Assembly (NCBI GenBank): GCA_015227615.1
Contig: JAALGZ010000019.1
Span: 638,936 to 702,935 of the forward strand
Direction of reading: 5' to 3'
DNA length: 64,000 nucleotides
Origin: Labyrinthula sp. Ha
Taxonomy: Eukaryota > Sar > Bigyra > Labyrinthulida > Labyrinthulaceae
A program made the position numbers and the translations under genes. Below, in pieces: positions 20,410 to 31,610 of this stretch. Position 1 is the stretch's first letter. Each line of letters starts with the position of its first letter. A model generated the notes under the pieces. The model was not told the DNA's origin. It saw only the letters and a program-made list of their open reading frames with translations, and ran no database searches.

Positions 20410-23400
20410 TCTGCTATCTTAACGGTAACTACCGGAAATGTTTTCAAATCGTTCCATTAGCATGGTTCGAACTAAGACATTACTTAAGAATCAAGGAGTC
20501 GTGATATTATTGTAAAGCACGATTAAGGGTGCTATTTGGTTTATTGATAATTCATCAATAAGACATTACTCCATGTTTTTCTTATTGATTGATTCTGATA
20601 ATTCCCAAAATATTTTGATGATTACTGATAATCATTGATAATATATAATAAATTGGGCCACATGGCTAAAATTAAGTGATTTTTTGATACGTTAGATTAT
20701 TGATAGGTTTTGATAATTTAGTCATTCCGTAACTTCTTAATAAAATTACATAATATTTTCTTTAGGTTCGTAGAAACCTCGTACAAGGAAGCACAAGAAA
20801 GGGAATATACCTAAGCAAGGACTAGGAGTTAAGAGACATATTTTACATAGTTCAAAAGCACTCTGTTTACACAGTATATTTCTTACAGTGTTAAAATATT
20901 TTAAATAAACTAAGAGCAACAAATACTACTGCTTTAGCAACAGCGAAACGAATGATAACTGCCGATAGTGAAATACCTATAACTCGAGTCCAAACCCGCT
21001 TCATCGAGAGTTAGATGCATATGCGGAGAGCTGTTTAAAATAACTCTTCAGTTATGTGATATAGTGTAGGCTGTGAACTACTTAATTTCGTGTTTAGAAC
21101 CAAATACCACCAAAATATTGTTCTTTCCTTTTTTATCAACCAAAAAACAATGAAGAAAAAGGTTACACCACTTCTGTTAACTGCCAAGGTTAGCTATTAT
21201 ATTCAAGTTACATCTAGTAGTAAACAATAGCGTTTTATTGTTTTTGTCATTACGGGGTGTACAAAACTTTATCAACGATTTTTTTAAATGCAGTATAATG
21301 GCCATGAAATCTACAATACCATTTCAGCTCTTCTGTAAACTTAATGAAAAAAAAACATTTATTAGGGTTCAAAGTACTAATCATTTTCAAATTTCTTGAC
21401 AAAACATATGATTGGGAAGGTTTTCCTTATGTGAAAGACATTGTGGATGATAATATTATATTTGAGGCAGGTTTCGTGAAAAAAACTAACGAATACTATA
21501 TGCGTTATTTTTAGTAATCATGGTGTTTTTATACTTTATATTTCTTAATTTTCAATATTTTTATGTTAGTAAATGTTAGATTAAATTTGCTGTGTGTTTT
21601 AAGCTTCGTAGAACACTAAAAAAACATGCATTAAAACTTAACATCACGAGGAGCAACTCTATAGATGATTTGGTTCTCCTCAGACCCTAGGTATTCACCA
21701 TACCTGACTTCTGAAATCATTTCTCAGGATTTTTCTTTTCTAGTTACTTTTAACTGAGTTAAACTTCACTCAGAAAAGTCAAATCTTGAAAAATTGCACA
21801 TCTGAAAATGCGAAATCAATCAGTTTTGCTACGATACCCTAAATTTTTATACTAGGTAGCTCCAAGTAATCAAAAATATGACTTCTAATCTTTAATTCTG
21901 TTTTTAGAATATATTTAATGTTTCTTTAAAGAAAAGTCGATATTGGGGTAAAATTCTGTTCTTATAAACTTCAATCTGTGTAATACCTCAAGAAATACTC
22001 GTTTAGAGCCCAAACAGACCTCAGTATTTGAAAGAAGTGGATAATTTAGGTCTAGATACAACTTTTTTGAGAATTGGAATATTCTGTATAGCTTTCCTAG
22101 AAATGAATCTTATTTCCAAGATTTGAGAAACTATGAATAATCATACCCTTAAATGCCAAATATTACTGAATGACTGATACAGAGTAACGAAATACTATAA
22201 AAAATCGTTCTCACCTCAAGGCATGGATAATTTTGGGATCCATCGAGTTTTGTTTTAAGAAGCTCCAAGAACTTGCCTGTTAATCCCAGCTATTCTTTTT
22301 GCCACTATTTAATTTTACTATAAAATCAACTTTAAAATAAACAAGACTGAGTTTCTGTTTGCTTAATAACCACAAAATTGAATTTAAACCTTATCTAAGA
22401 CCTATTTTTAATAACTTATAAAGAAGAAAAATAAAGTATGAAGCTTTTACTAATTCTAAATATACAAATCTCTATCATCTTGGTGCAAATTCAAATATAA
22501 AAATATTTGTTGCTCTAACTTTGCACATGGTAGAATGTTAAAACTCTTATATCAGTTGAAAGAAAATTTATTACTAAGAATAAATGAGACAACATATTGT
22601 TAGTCTTCGAAAAAAAGTCATACTGTGGTCATTATTCTGATGCATTTCTGAAAAAAAAGTAATACTTTTATTTCAACAAGTTGAATATTTTCTCTTAGTT
22701 TTATAAAATGTTCCTGATGTAAGTTTAAAGAGGAAAATATTAATTCTTGTTGCTGGTGTTTATATATTATGACACTATGTTTAACTCATTTAATAACTCT
22801 CCTACTTTTTGATATCTTGATAGTTCCCTTATACTGTACTAAGACCAAAACTTTATTACCCTCAAGCCAATAAAGTCAAAAGCCAATAAATTATCACTTT
22901 AGATAAGAAGTGCTTCCTCTTAACCCTTCCAGGATATTAGAAGTCATCAAAGCCTCAATAATTTTCTATTTGCCATTTCTATCTTTGGCATAAGCTCCCC
23001 ACTTCTTTCCAATATCTTCGAGTTGAACAATTAAATTTGAAAGGCCTTTGCCTGAAAAAATAAAAAAAAATAAAAAAAAATCAAGAGTTTCGTGATATAG
23101 TTTTTTATGGTATTTATATTTTAGGCTACGTTCCTTAGAAGCTAAGATATTTATGCTTTTTGTGAGAAGAATACCGTTAGTCTATCAGAGAACTTGAGAA
23201 TGATTGGTGTAAAATCAACTTGGTTTGCTATGCAAATTCTTTCGTAATAATGGCACTGGAGTTACGAGAGAACAGGAAAACCATGACTAGATTCTTGGAA
23301 ATAAGTCTTAGAACAGTTTGAATAAGATAAAGGGCTATTCAAACCATTCAACAACTCAGTTTACAAGAGCAATTAAATTAAACAATGGGAAAAGACATCT

Positions 23401-24215
23401 GGTATAGTAAAATGCTTATACAGGAAGAAAACGTAATCCTAATTGGAAGCTAGGAATAAAAAAAATATTTAGTTGTGTTGAGAAATACAATGAACCAGAA
23501 TGTATGAAACGTAATACCAGGAAGGAACAGTTGAGGAAATAAAATATGACGGATGATACTTTCCTGAGGAGGATGAACACAAGAGAATGGGTGAGATTAT
23601 AATAAGAGATTAAAGCTAATTTTTAAGGTTTTTAACTTGTTAGCGCAGGATTTCTTCCTTTCTATCTATTGAAAAATATTTTTTCATAATTTATACTTGT
23701 TTACCAAGCAAAAGTAATAATAGTTAAACACCATTTTGATAGTTCAACACAAAAAATCTAAAATTATGCTTAAAACAAATTTTAGCCCCATCATAGTTCA
23801 CCTTGTCAATTTTCTTTGCTTTAGCCCAAATTTACTTTTTCTTCTCTCAATCAAACATGTCTCCCAGACAGCTTAACTAAGCACAAAACTCCAACTAACA
23901 GAAGACATCCACCCTTCAACCTTTAGATAATAAATGATTATTCGATCATTTCTATATATTATTTGTACTTCTATGACCATTACGTTTTTTATACGAGGAG
24001 TTCTTCGTGGACTTATTTGGTTGTGTCTTTAACCATGTAGAAAAAAATTGATTTGTTGGAGTCGACTAAGCATATCGGTACGTAGTGTTAGGTTTTCTGT
24101 TCATTGTAAACTCTGTTAACTTTATGATTACTCCGGCTAACGATACGGCTAAGATTTTACTTACCGTTTACTATCATTATTCACGATACGATAAGAAACT
24201 CTAACAGGGATAGTA
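20410..24215 (+). mobile_element. Block alpha in U1: decayed hAT-like element
   Basis: A block homologous along most of its length to block beta at 30036-35096 and in the same orientation. The right end has TAAGAAACTCTAA preceded by GATACGATAAG-type motifs, the inverted form of the family end. The left end is placed near TTAACGGTAACTACCGG. Plus-strand sequence near 23520-23610 matches the hAT C-terminal coding segment of beta but is no longer open. A minus-strand coding-like remnant lies at 22980-23047. Ends are approximate. Confidence 0.45.
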
Positions 24216-27200
24216 TTTATCTGGCTTAGGATTCCAAAGGGGATTCTTATCTGATACTTCGAATCATTTCATTGGTTTGACTAAGTGGCCAAAAGTATGA
24301 TTCACAAATAAATAAAAGAAAAAAGTGAACCAGAGAGAGAAGATATCACGATGAGCCACATGACTAACTAGAATATAAGGAAAACCAGTAGTCTACATAT
24401 ATGAGACGAAAATCAATTCAGATAATATGCATACAACTTCAAACCTTATGAATAATAATATATATTCAGTCAAGAGGCATTCTAGGATAAAGCTGTTATG
24501 AACTTTTGAGCTTCGAACATTACCATGTACAATTGGTACTAGGAAGACCACATCCGAGAATATTGAGCAAAATAAAAAAAATCATAAAGGAAGATGTATA
24601 TATATACTCTTTAGCTATAAATTGAACAAAATACTTAGCCCGTGTTAGCACATGTTTCAATATCATGTGGATTATATGGGCTCAGCAATATTCATGTTAG
24701 CGCTGTAAACAAAGAAAACAAGGCAAAAGTTAGAAAATATTTTAATCAGGGATAGAATGATTTGAAATAAACATTTTAAATATAATAACACTATTTAGTT
24801 CTATATTAAAACCCCATACCGTGCATGAAGTGATATAAGAGAAAATAACTCATTCATGAGTGCGGCTTCAAAAGCTGCAGCTTCACTAATAAATTAAAAT
24901 CTAAAAAAAATATTAAGAAAGTTTAACTTGACATAGCTTAGCACCTTACAGGAGATGATACCTTTTTATTTATGATGAAAGATTGTAACAGTCTTTTTCA
25001 TACTTATGAATTCATTGACAAAATCAATACCGGGTGAAAAATAGTTAAAATATCCTTCTAACATATCAAGAAAACAGTTTTAAGTAAATAACAGAAATCC
25101 CAGATCAGTTTGCGTTTAAATAATAAGATTTACAAGAGTCAGAATTAAAGTGAAATGATCCAGTGGAACTGTCGAACTAATACTTTAAACCGTGAGTAAA
25201 ATGAAAATGATAGATCTCAGGCCTATGTTAGTTTTAAGAAATAGTTCCGAAAAGAAACTCCTAATGGCAAGAAAGTGACTTGCAAATCCTACAAGCTATC
25301 TGGATATACCAAATTATTCCAAAAGTTGAAAAAAGTAGTTATGGTTGCTAATAATCCAAAAGTTATTGCGCCTTAGATTATGATATCTTAGTTGATATAT
25401 TTTGCTAAGAATTTTAATTTTCTATTCTTTAAGCAGAGGTTGTTGTCTTAATTGACAGATCAGAAGGCATTGGATATATACTTTGGCCTGTGTTGACTAT
25501 TAATATAAACATATTGCCATGTATTCAAGAGCCGTTGGAACTAAGAACGATGTTTGACTGAAGTATGGGTAATTTATTATACGTACAATTGAATGAATAG
25601 TACAAATCTAGAGCAACGTCATACTTTAGCGGAACATTTCTAGACATATGAGAAACGTTTTAGCTCATCTAAAAAGTATGAAAAAACGGCTGAATTGAAT
25701 TTATAGAGCTTACACTAGGGAAGCATAGCAAACAGATATTATTTTCTGTGCGATCCCAATAGATAAACACATGTATATTAATTGAAAGGGAAAAGGATAA
25801 ATTAATTCTATTTAATACTTATTAACCTATTTTGATACAAGATTAAACAGCAATTGATGTAGAAAGCGACTTACCTCCAAAAATTTTTACTCAAGAGTAG
25901 TTCTCTAGTCCCTTATCTTTGATTCTATGTGCAAGTATTAGCCATTTGGGTAACCTCAATTATCTCTAAATAGCAAAAAATAAACACAGTTCTCTTCTGT
26001 TGAGGTTCTGGAACGACACTATTAAAAAAAACACCCTCTTATAATAGTTTTCACTGAGTTGAAACAAGCCATGCAGAATTAGTCATAAGAAGAATCAATA
26101 CTATTTTTTCATTCAATATATGACCAATTATCTAAGTTAGAAGTGAAAGAACAGATACACAACGTTTTATATCTAGTTTAAATAAATATTGAAAATGTAT
26201 ATAGCTCGCTGAAAACACCCTTTTGATTCCTCTAATCAAATCGAAAATACTAAGTAGCTTGGGACTATGGCACTACAGAGAGTCTGTATCTAGGACATTC
26301 ACCTCGCTTTATACCGGATGGGTTGCTTTAAAGGAATTTAGCAGCTAAGAATTAAACTTTTAATTTCATTTATTGACTTTAATAGAAAAATCTAAGCTAA
26401 ATCCAACTTAACATCAGTATTTTCACTTAAATTTTATCAGGTTATATCACAAAGATATAAACGAGTTTGTGGTTCAATGCTCTATTTAATTTGATTGGCT
26501 CGGCCTCTGTAGGTATGTTTGCTCTTTTAAAAAGTTAAGAGTAAACACATCTAGGTTAATAGAGTTCTTGAATTTAGGATGGTTTCCTTCGAGATAAGTA
26601 TTACTACAGTTTTCAGAGCTCTTTTCCTCTTAAGTATTGTGTTACCTCTGTTTTTATTAACTACCATTAACCACTCTGCTAAATTCTGTGACTTTTCAAA
26701 TATCAACCAGGATAGTAGTTATTTTGTCAGCTATCATCTAGGTGTTGAAGACTAGGTTGAAAACATTGAGTAAAGTCCCTGCAGAACACTTGGAGGGTTA
26801 AATGGATTAGCCTACACTGATAGATCATTTTATACAACCAAGGTCTTACCTTGTTTAAATGGCCCTAAGCTGCGAAAGTATAAAGTGGAGCCTCGAGTTT
26901 AAAAAATGAACTTTTACCATTTTCTTGAATGGGGGAATTCAAAGGGTCTCAATTTGCCCTGGGAATGTGTGAAAGAAGAATTTCATATAATTGGGAACAA
27001 TTGCACACAAAACAAAAAGGAAAGGATAATACAGTTGAAACATTACTAGACTCTTAAGCAATGTATTTATCTGGAGCCTATGGATTCTCAGTCTCAGTCC
27101 TATTAGCCGTCTCGGCCTCGCTTCTGCTCCGAACCTAGAGCTCGATTGAAAAAATACATTTTGTGGGTTTTCATCCGTAAATAGCTAGTATAGTTACAAA

Positions 27201-27386
27201 TTTTCATTCTCCACTTTTGTTCTATTCATATGCTTAACGATTAAATATCCTTGTATTTTGAGGTAAATCTGAAATACAAATATTTATAACATAAGATCAC
27301 TAAATAAACTCAAACTATAGATACAATATAAAATAGAGTTTGCAAGTTAATTATTGCTCAACTGAATAAACTTAACAATACTCAAA
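24216..27386. other. U1 spacer between block alpha and the ROCO gene
   Basis: AT-rich, aligned with U2 42491-51908 apart from the two insertions there. It holds the empty site of the TIR element at 24646-24654 (TAGCACATG) and that of the LINE at 25527-25537. A GC-richer patch near 26930-27135 encodes, on the minus strand, a short frame that is partly shared with U2 (51376-51666) but stops earlier here. I see no supportable gene. Confidence 0.6.
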
Positions 27387-29925
27387 CTAAACCATATCCG
27401 AAGACAACTCATCCCTGAACCTTGTGGTTATTATATCCATAGTACTTTCTAACCATGTCTTCTTTAGTAACTTAAAACCAATTTTTTTTTCACTTAGTAA
27501 AAACATATCAACAATTTTGTCAGGATTGAAAATAAATCTTGCAAAATATCGATATAACAAAATATCTCTTGGTTGATGTTCGTTTTTGTATTCAAGGACT
27601 GCATTTAAGAAAGTTGTCAAGCTAATTGGTTTCTTAAACTCAATATAGTCCACAGTTTCAGTTGATGGTTTAATTCTCATATCTTTTAAAACAGGAATTA
27701 ATTCTGGAACAATAAAACTTTCTGCTTTTTCATCATATTTAAGTAAAATCATACTACTTAAAGCAACTTTTAAAACATATTCTCTCTCTTTTGTAGAATA
27801 ATCTCTGAGAAGCATATTGAATAAAGTTTTTCTTATAATACCACAATCAATATATTTTCTATATTCAGGAAAAATCTCTGAATTCAACCTAAAAGCAAGT
27901 TGATGAAGACTTGAATCCCGAATAAAACTTCCTAAAGCTTGAGCTATATAGGAAGGTGCAAAAAATATAAAATTTGCTTCTTCAGCTAACTCAAGGTTTT
28001 TATGGTAGAAAATAATTCCTGCTCTTGAATAAATATCAAGCATATCGTCCAAATTTTCTTCAGTAAAGTTACAAATTTTTCCTTTATTCTTGAACTTTCT
28101 AACACTTATATAACTTGATTCTTCTCTACAATTATCCAAGAATAAAACCCAAACACAAGGTAAACTTAACTCAGTTAAAACATAGTTGGTAAAAAATACA
28201 TCTTCTTTTGCAAAGCTTTTAAGTTTTTCATGTATCTCAGAAAGAGTTTTCGAAGAAGGATTTGAATTCTCAATAGGAAAAAAACTAATCTTCTCATTTT
28301 TTGGTACCTGAAAATCAGTAAAAGTTTCAGAAACAAGTTTAAAGACTTTTAATTCGATTTTCTCTAGTTCTTCTTTTTCATTTTTCCTGAGAAATGGTTC
28401 TAAATAAGTTCCAATTAAAATAACAGGTGCTCTTGGAGCATTTTTGACAACACTTTTTAACCAGAATTTAAGTCTATGCATATCTTTGTTATTTTGTTTT
28501 GTTAAGTTAAATAAAAGAACATAAACTGCATTTGGATTCATAAATATATGATGAAGAGAAGAAAAAACTTCTTGACCTCCAAAATCAGAAACACGATAAA
28601 AAGGGTTGTTTGATTTATAATCAGAGCTATTATCCCACGTAAACAGTTTTAAAAATTCTTCATCTTGAACAGTTCTTTCCAAAAGTTCTTTTTCAAAAGG
28701 AAGATTGAATTTGGAGAGTTTTTTTACTTGATTAACAAAATCATATTCAATAGCAAGAACGTTTTTCACTCTCTGCACACTAAGTTCATATTTAGTGAAA
28801 GGTTTTAAATTATCTTCTTTGATTTCAAAAATATTTGTATCTTCTAAAACCAAAGTTGAAGAAATATCTTTCATAAATCTTTTTTTACATAAACTTCTTA
28901 TTGTTGAAGTTTTTCCAGTTTTACCATCACCCATAAATAATATTTGAAGTTCGTTCAAAGAGAGTTCTTGATCATATCTTTTTTGTAACATAGATTGAAG
29001 CATAACATAAATATTTTTTTTATTTTTTATCTTTTTGTTTCTTGTTTCCAAATACAAAAGTGAAGGATGTTTTTCAACTAGTTTTATCAAAGCTGTTTGA
29101 AAATCTTCAATATCAAATAAGTCAAAGCTAAAGAATGAATAAGATAAACAACATAACTTAAAATAGCAAAGAGAAGGACTTCCCACCAGCAAATTTTTCA
29201 CACCTCCAATTATTGTTGTTTTTTTCTCTTGATATTCTTTATAATTTGTTGACTGCGAAACACTAAAGTTTAACTAAAAGGTTTGTTTACTATAAGTTCT
29301 TCATAGTATTATTTTCTGATAGTGTTTGAAAAATACTTGATAACTCAGTTGCAGTGAAATTATTATCATAAAACCTAAATATGAAATAGAAGAAAAATAT
29401 ACCACCACTTTTCTACTTTTGTTCTCTTGCTTATAAACATATCAAAAGACTCAAAAGATATTATTTCACAATCAGTAAAACTATAGTAAGTAAATAATAA
29501 GAAAATACTCTATCTTATTCAACATAGGAAATATTTTTTGTTTAGAAAGTATATTAAAAGTATCACCATTTATTGAACAGTCAAAAAACCTATCTTAAAA
29601 TAAGGACAAAAAATACAACAAGTCATCAACTGCTGGAAATAAATTTAATAACCTTTCAAAATCTTCATTCAAAACAAAAAGTGGACAATAATAAAACCTA
29701 TATTCTTTGAGAAGGAAATATCTTACACTAACCTAGTTTTCTCCTTATTCACTTTTATACTTTGGAGAAAAGTTTTGATTGCCTTGTTGAAATTTTCTGC
29801 TTCTTCTCCATCTTTATTCGACCTTATAATAATCTTATTCAAAATATATACCAAATAATCCAAAATTCATTGGTATTCCTCCTTTCTTCATATTGTCTTA
29901 GTATAGATTTTTCATCATATTTCAT
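27387..29925 (-). CDS. LRR-Roc-COR (ROCO) protein, U1 copy, eight exons
   Basis: Exons (minus strand): 29852-29925, 29727-29822, 29617-29697, 29509-29589, 29403-29480, 29291-29374, 29158-29262, 27387-29127; 779 residues. The seven GT-AG introns are 29, 29, 27, 28, 28, 28 and 30 nt, all in phase 2. Exons 3-6 each encode about one leucine-rich repeat of 26-28 residues, with FxxC/N-x-F and FP-x-LxxL patterns (e.g. FYDNNFTATELSSIFQTL). The Roc GTPase follows: P-loop GDGKTGKT at 266-273, DFGGQ at 381-385 and a degenerate fourth motif GTYLE at 439-443. The P-loop-to-DxGG gap is ~110 residues, far longer than usual. COR runs from ~495 to the end; there is no kinase domain. ROCO proteins are dimeric signalling GTPases. 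Starting at GTG 29201 would lose the LRRs. The weakest intron is number 7 (GTTATG donor, length divisible by 3). Confidence 0.82.
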
Positions 29926-30189
29926 CTTTGTTTTTGTTCTTTTTTGACACAAAAATTATTTTACTGAAACTTTTTCGATTAATTAGTTTAAAATATAAAA
30001 ATATACTAAATTAAAACCAATAAAACAATTATTAATTTTTTCTTATTGAGCTTAACGTTAACTATCGGAAAAGGAATCCTTAACGGATCACGAATTTTAC
30101 GGAAATTACCGTTTATAACGATATTCACGATATCTTTTGTAATCTCAAATTTTTTTAACAATTAAATTAGATTAGATTTTTAAGAGAGT

Positions 30190-31610
30190 TCTATGGTATT
30201 GCCAATTGAGTCCAAGGACCTAACCCTGAACGTGCCTGCGGTACTGCCCATACTCTCTACAGAAAAACTATTATTGTAATTACGTTAATTCCATTAGCAA
30301 GTGTTCTTGAGTAGAAGGATCCCTCTTGTTCCAATAACTTCTTTTATCTTGCGCTTGATTTCTCAAAATTCCAATCCAAAAACAAAGAAAACAACAAACA
30401 CAACTGTAAAAGACCGGAAGGTGCCAGTTCAAGTGATCCAGTGGTTCAGATGCAAGATAATATCAATCCAGATGGTTAAAAACATTCAGTTAGATGATTC
30501 GTAGCGGTTTTTTTCCAGGGTTTACCTTCCCAGCTGTAAGCTTCTCATTCAACGTGTTTCTATCTACTTTCAAGCTCCAGAAGGTCGATTATGAACCCAG
30601 TAGGGTGCATCTACTCCGTTTGATGACGCTTAAGCTGCTTGCCTTTATCCAGTAGAGACTTATTGTCCAGGTTTTGACAGAGTTTGACCAAGATTTTGTG
30701 ATCCAGACGATTTCCAGACAGCTACTTTGCCTGTGTTTCATACAGTCTCCACAAGATCAGTCCTTGCTCAGTTTTAATAGTTCTAGCTTACTTTCGTGCT
30801 TTACTAGTGTGGTTGTTCCATATTTTTTCTGGTTATTCCACGGGTAGGAGGTAGCATGTCTTCTGGATCCTTTCTTTTGTGTCTTGGGCTTGTGGTTTAC
30901 TATGTTCGCTGTATTTTGGAGCAGGAGTTCTTCTAACCTCCTTCCGTTCTTGTTCCTTCTTGAGGGATGTCTGTTCTTGCTGCTGGAGTTTTTCCTTGTT
31001 CTCTTGACCTGAGCGTTTCGGTCACCTTCAACAACTATGAATCTCCTCTTGTTCACTCTTTTCGGTACCTTTCCTTGCAACGTTTCTAGCAGCTTTCCAC
31101 ATTCCCGGGTCAGTAGTACACTATGGCGTACATGTACGTTTCCTAAAAAAAGTATTATGTTATTCCAAGAGCTGTTCTTAATAGCTAGGATCCTGCAGCT
31201 CACTCTGTAGATGTCAGTTACATCCGGAAGGTGTTCCTGACACACAAAGATCGCTACACCAGGGAAGTTGGAACGGGCTTGTGAGACAAACCACCTTTCT
31301 TTTCCATTCTGAATGGCAATTTTATTTTGCTTTCTCAAGTCTTTTAACACTTTCTGTCCAACTTCTTGAAGTAAGATCAGTAGGAGCGGAAGTTCGTAAG
31401 AGAGTTTCACTATTGTAGAGAGTTTGTATTGAGCAAGACCACCGACGTTGAATGAGGGTACTTGGACGCTCACTTTTCGTTGGCTAATAGAGTCTAGGAG
31501 CCAATGGAAGCGCTGAGTCGGCGTAAGCTCAGTATCAGAAATAACTTGTGTCATTTCTTCTTTATCCAAAATATCTTTTAACAATTTATTGTTCTGTCCC
31601 AAATAGGCAT
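30190..31610 (-). mobile_element. Truncated LINE fragment (endonuclease part) in beta, U1
   Basis: A GC-richer island within AT-rich beta. Its minus-strand frame (31656-30757, ~299 codons; the first dozen codons belong to flanking DNA) has features of the apurinic-endonuclease domain of non-LTR elements: VPSFNVGGLAQYKL, LLILLQEVGQ, GVAIFV, VVEGDRNAQV (normally GDFNA) and NHKPKTQKKGSRRHATSYPW. The last two blocks match the endonuclease region of the LINE at 45951-50048 (NHKHVTGKKGSKKHGTFYSR), but the families differ. No reverse transcriptase is present. Boundaries are set by the drop of homology to block alpha. Confidence 0.6.

Noticed and set aside
27387-29201. ROCO protein as a 604-residue ORF starting at 29201
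   Set aside because: That codon is GTG, the frame stays open further upstream, U1/U2 differ there by a whole codon, and upstream exons with in-phase short introns give a proper ATG and LRRs.
29762-29947. Plus-strand 61-codon frame, repeated at 54281-54466
   Set aside because: It lies antisense to ROCO exons 1-2 and is repeated only because the unit is duplicated.
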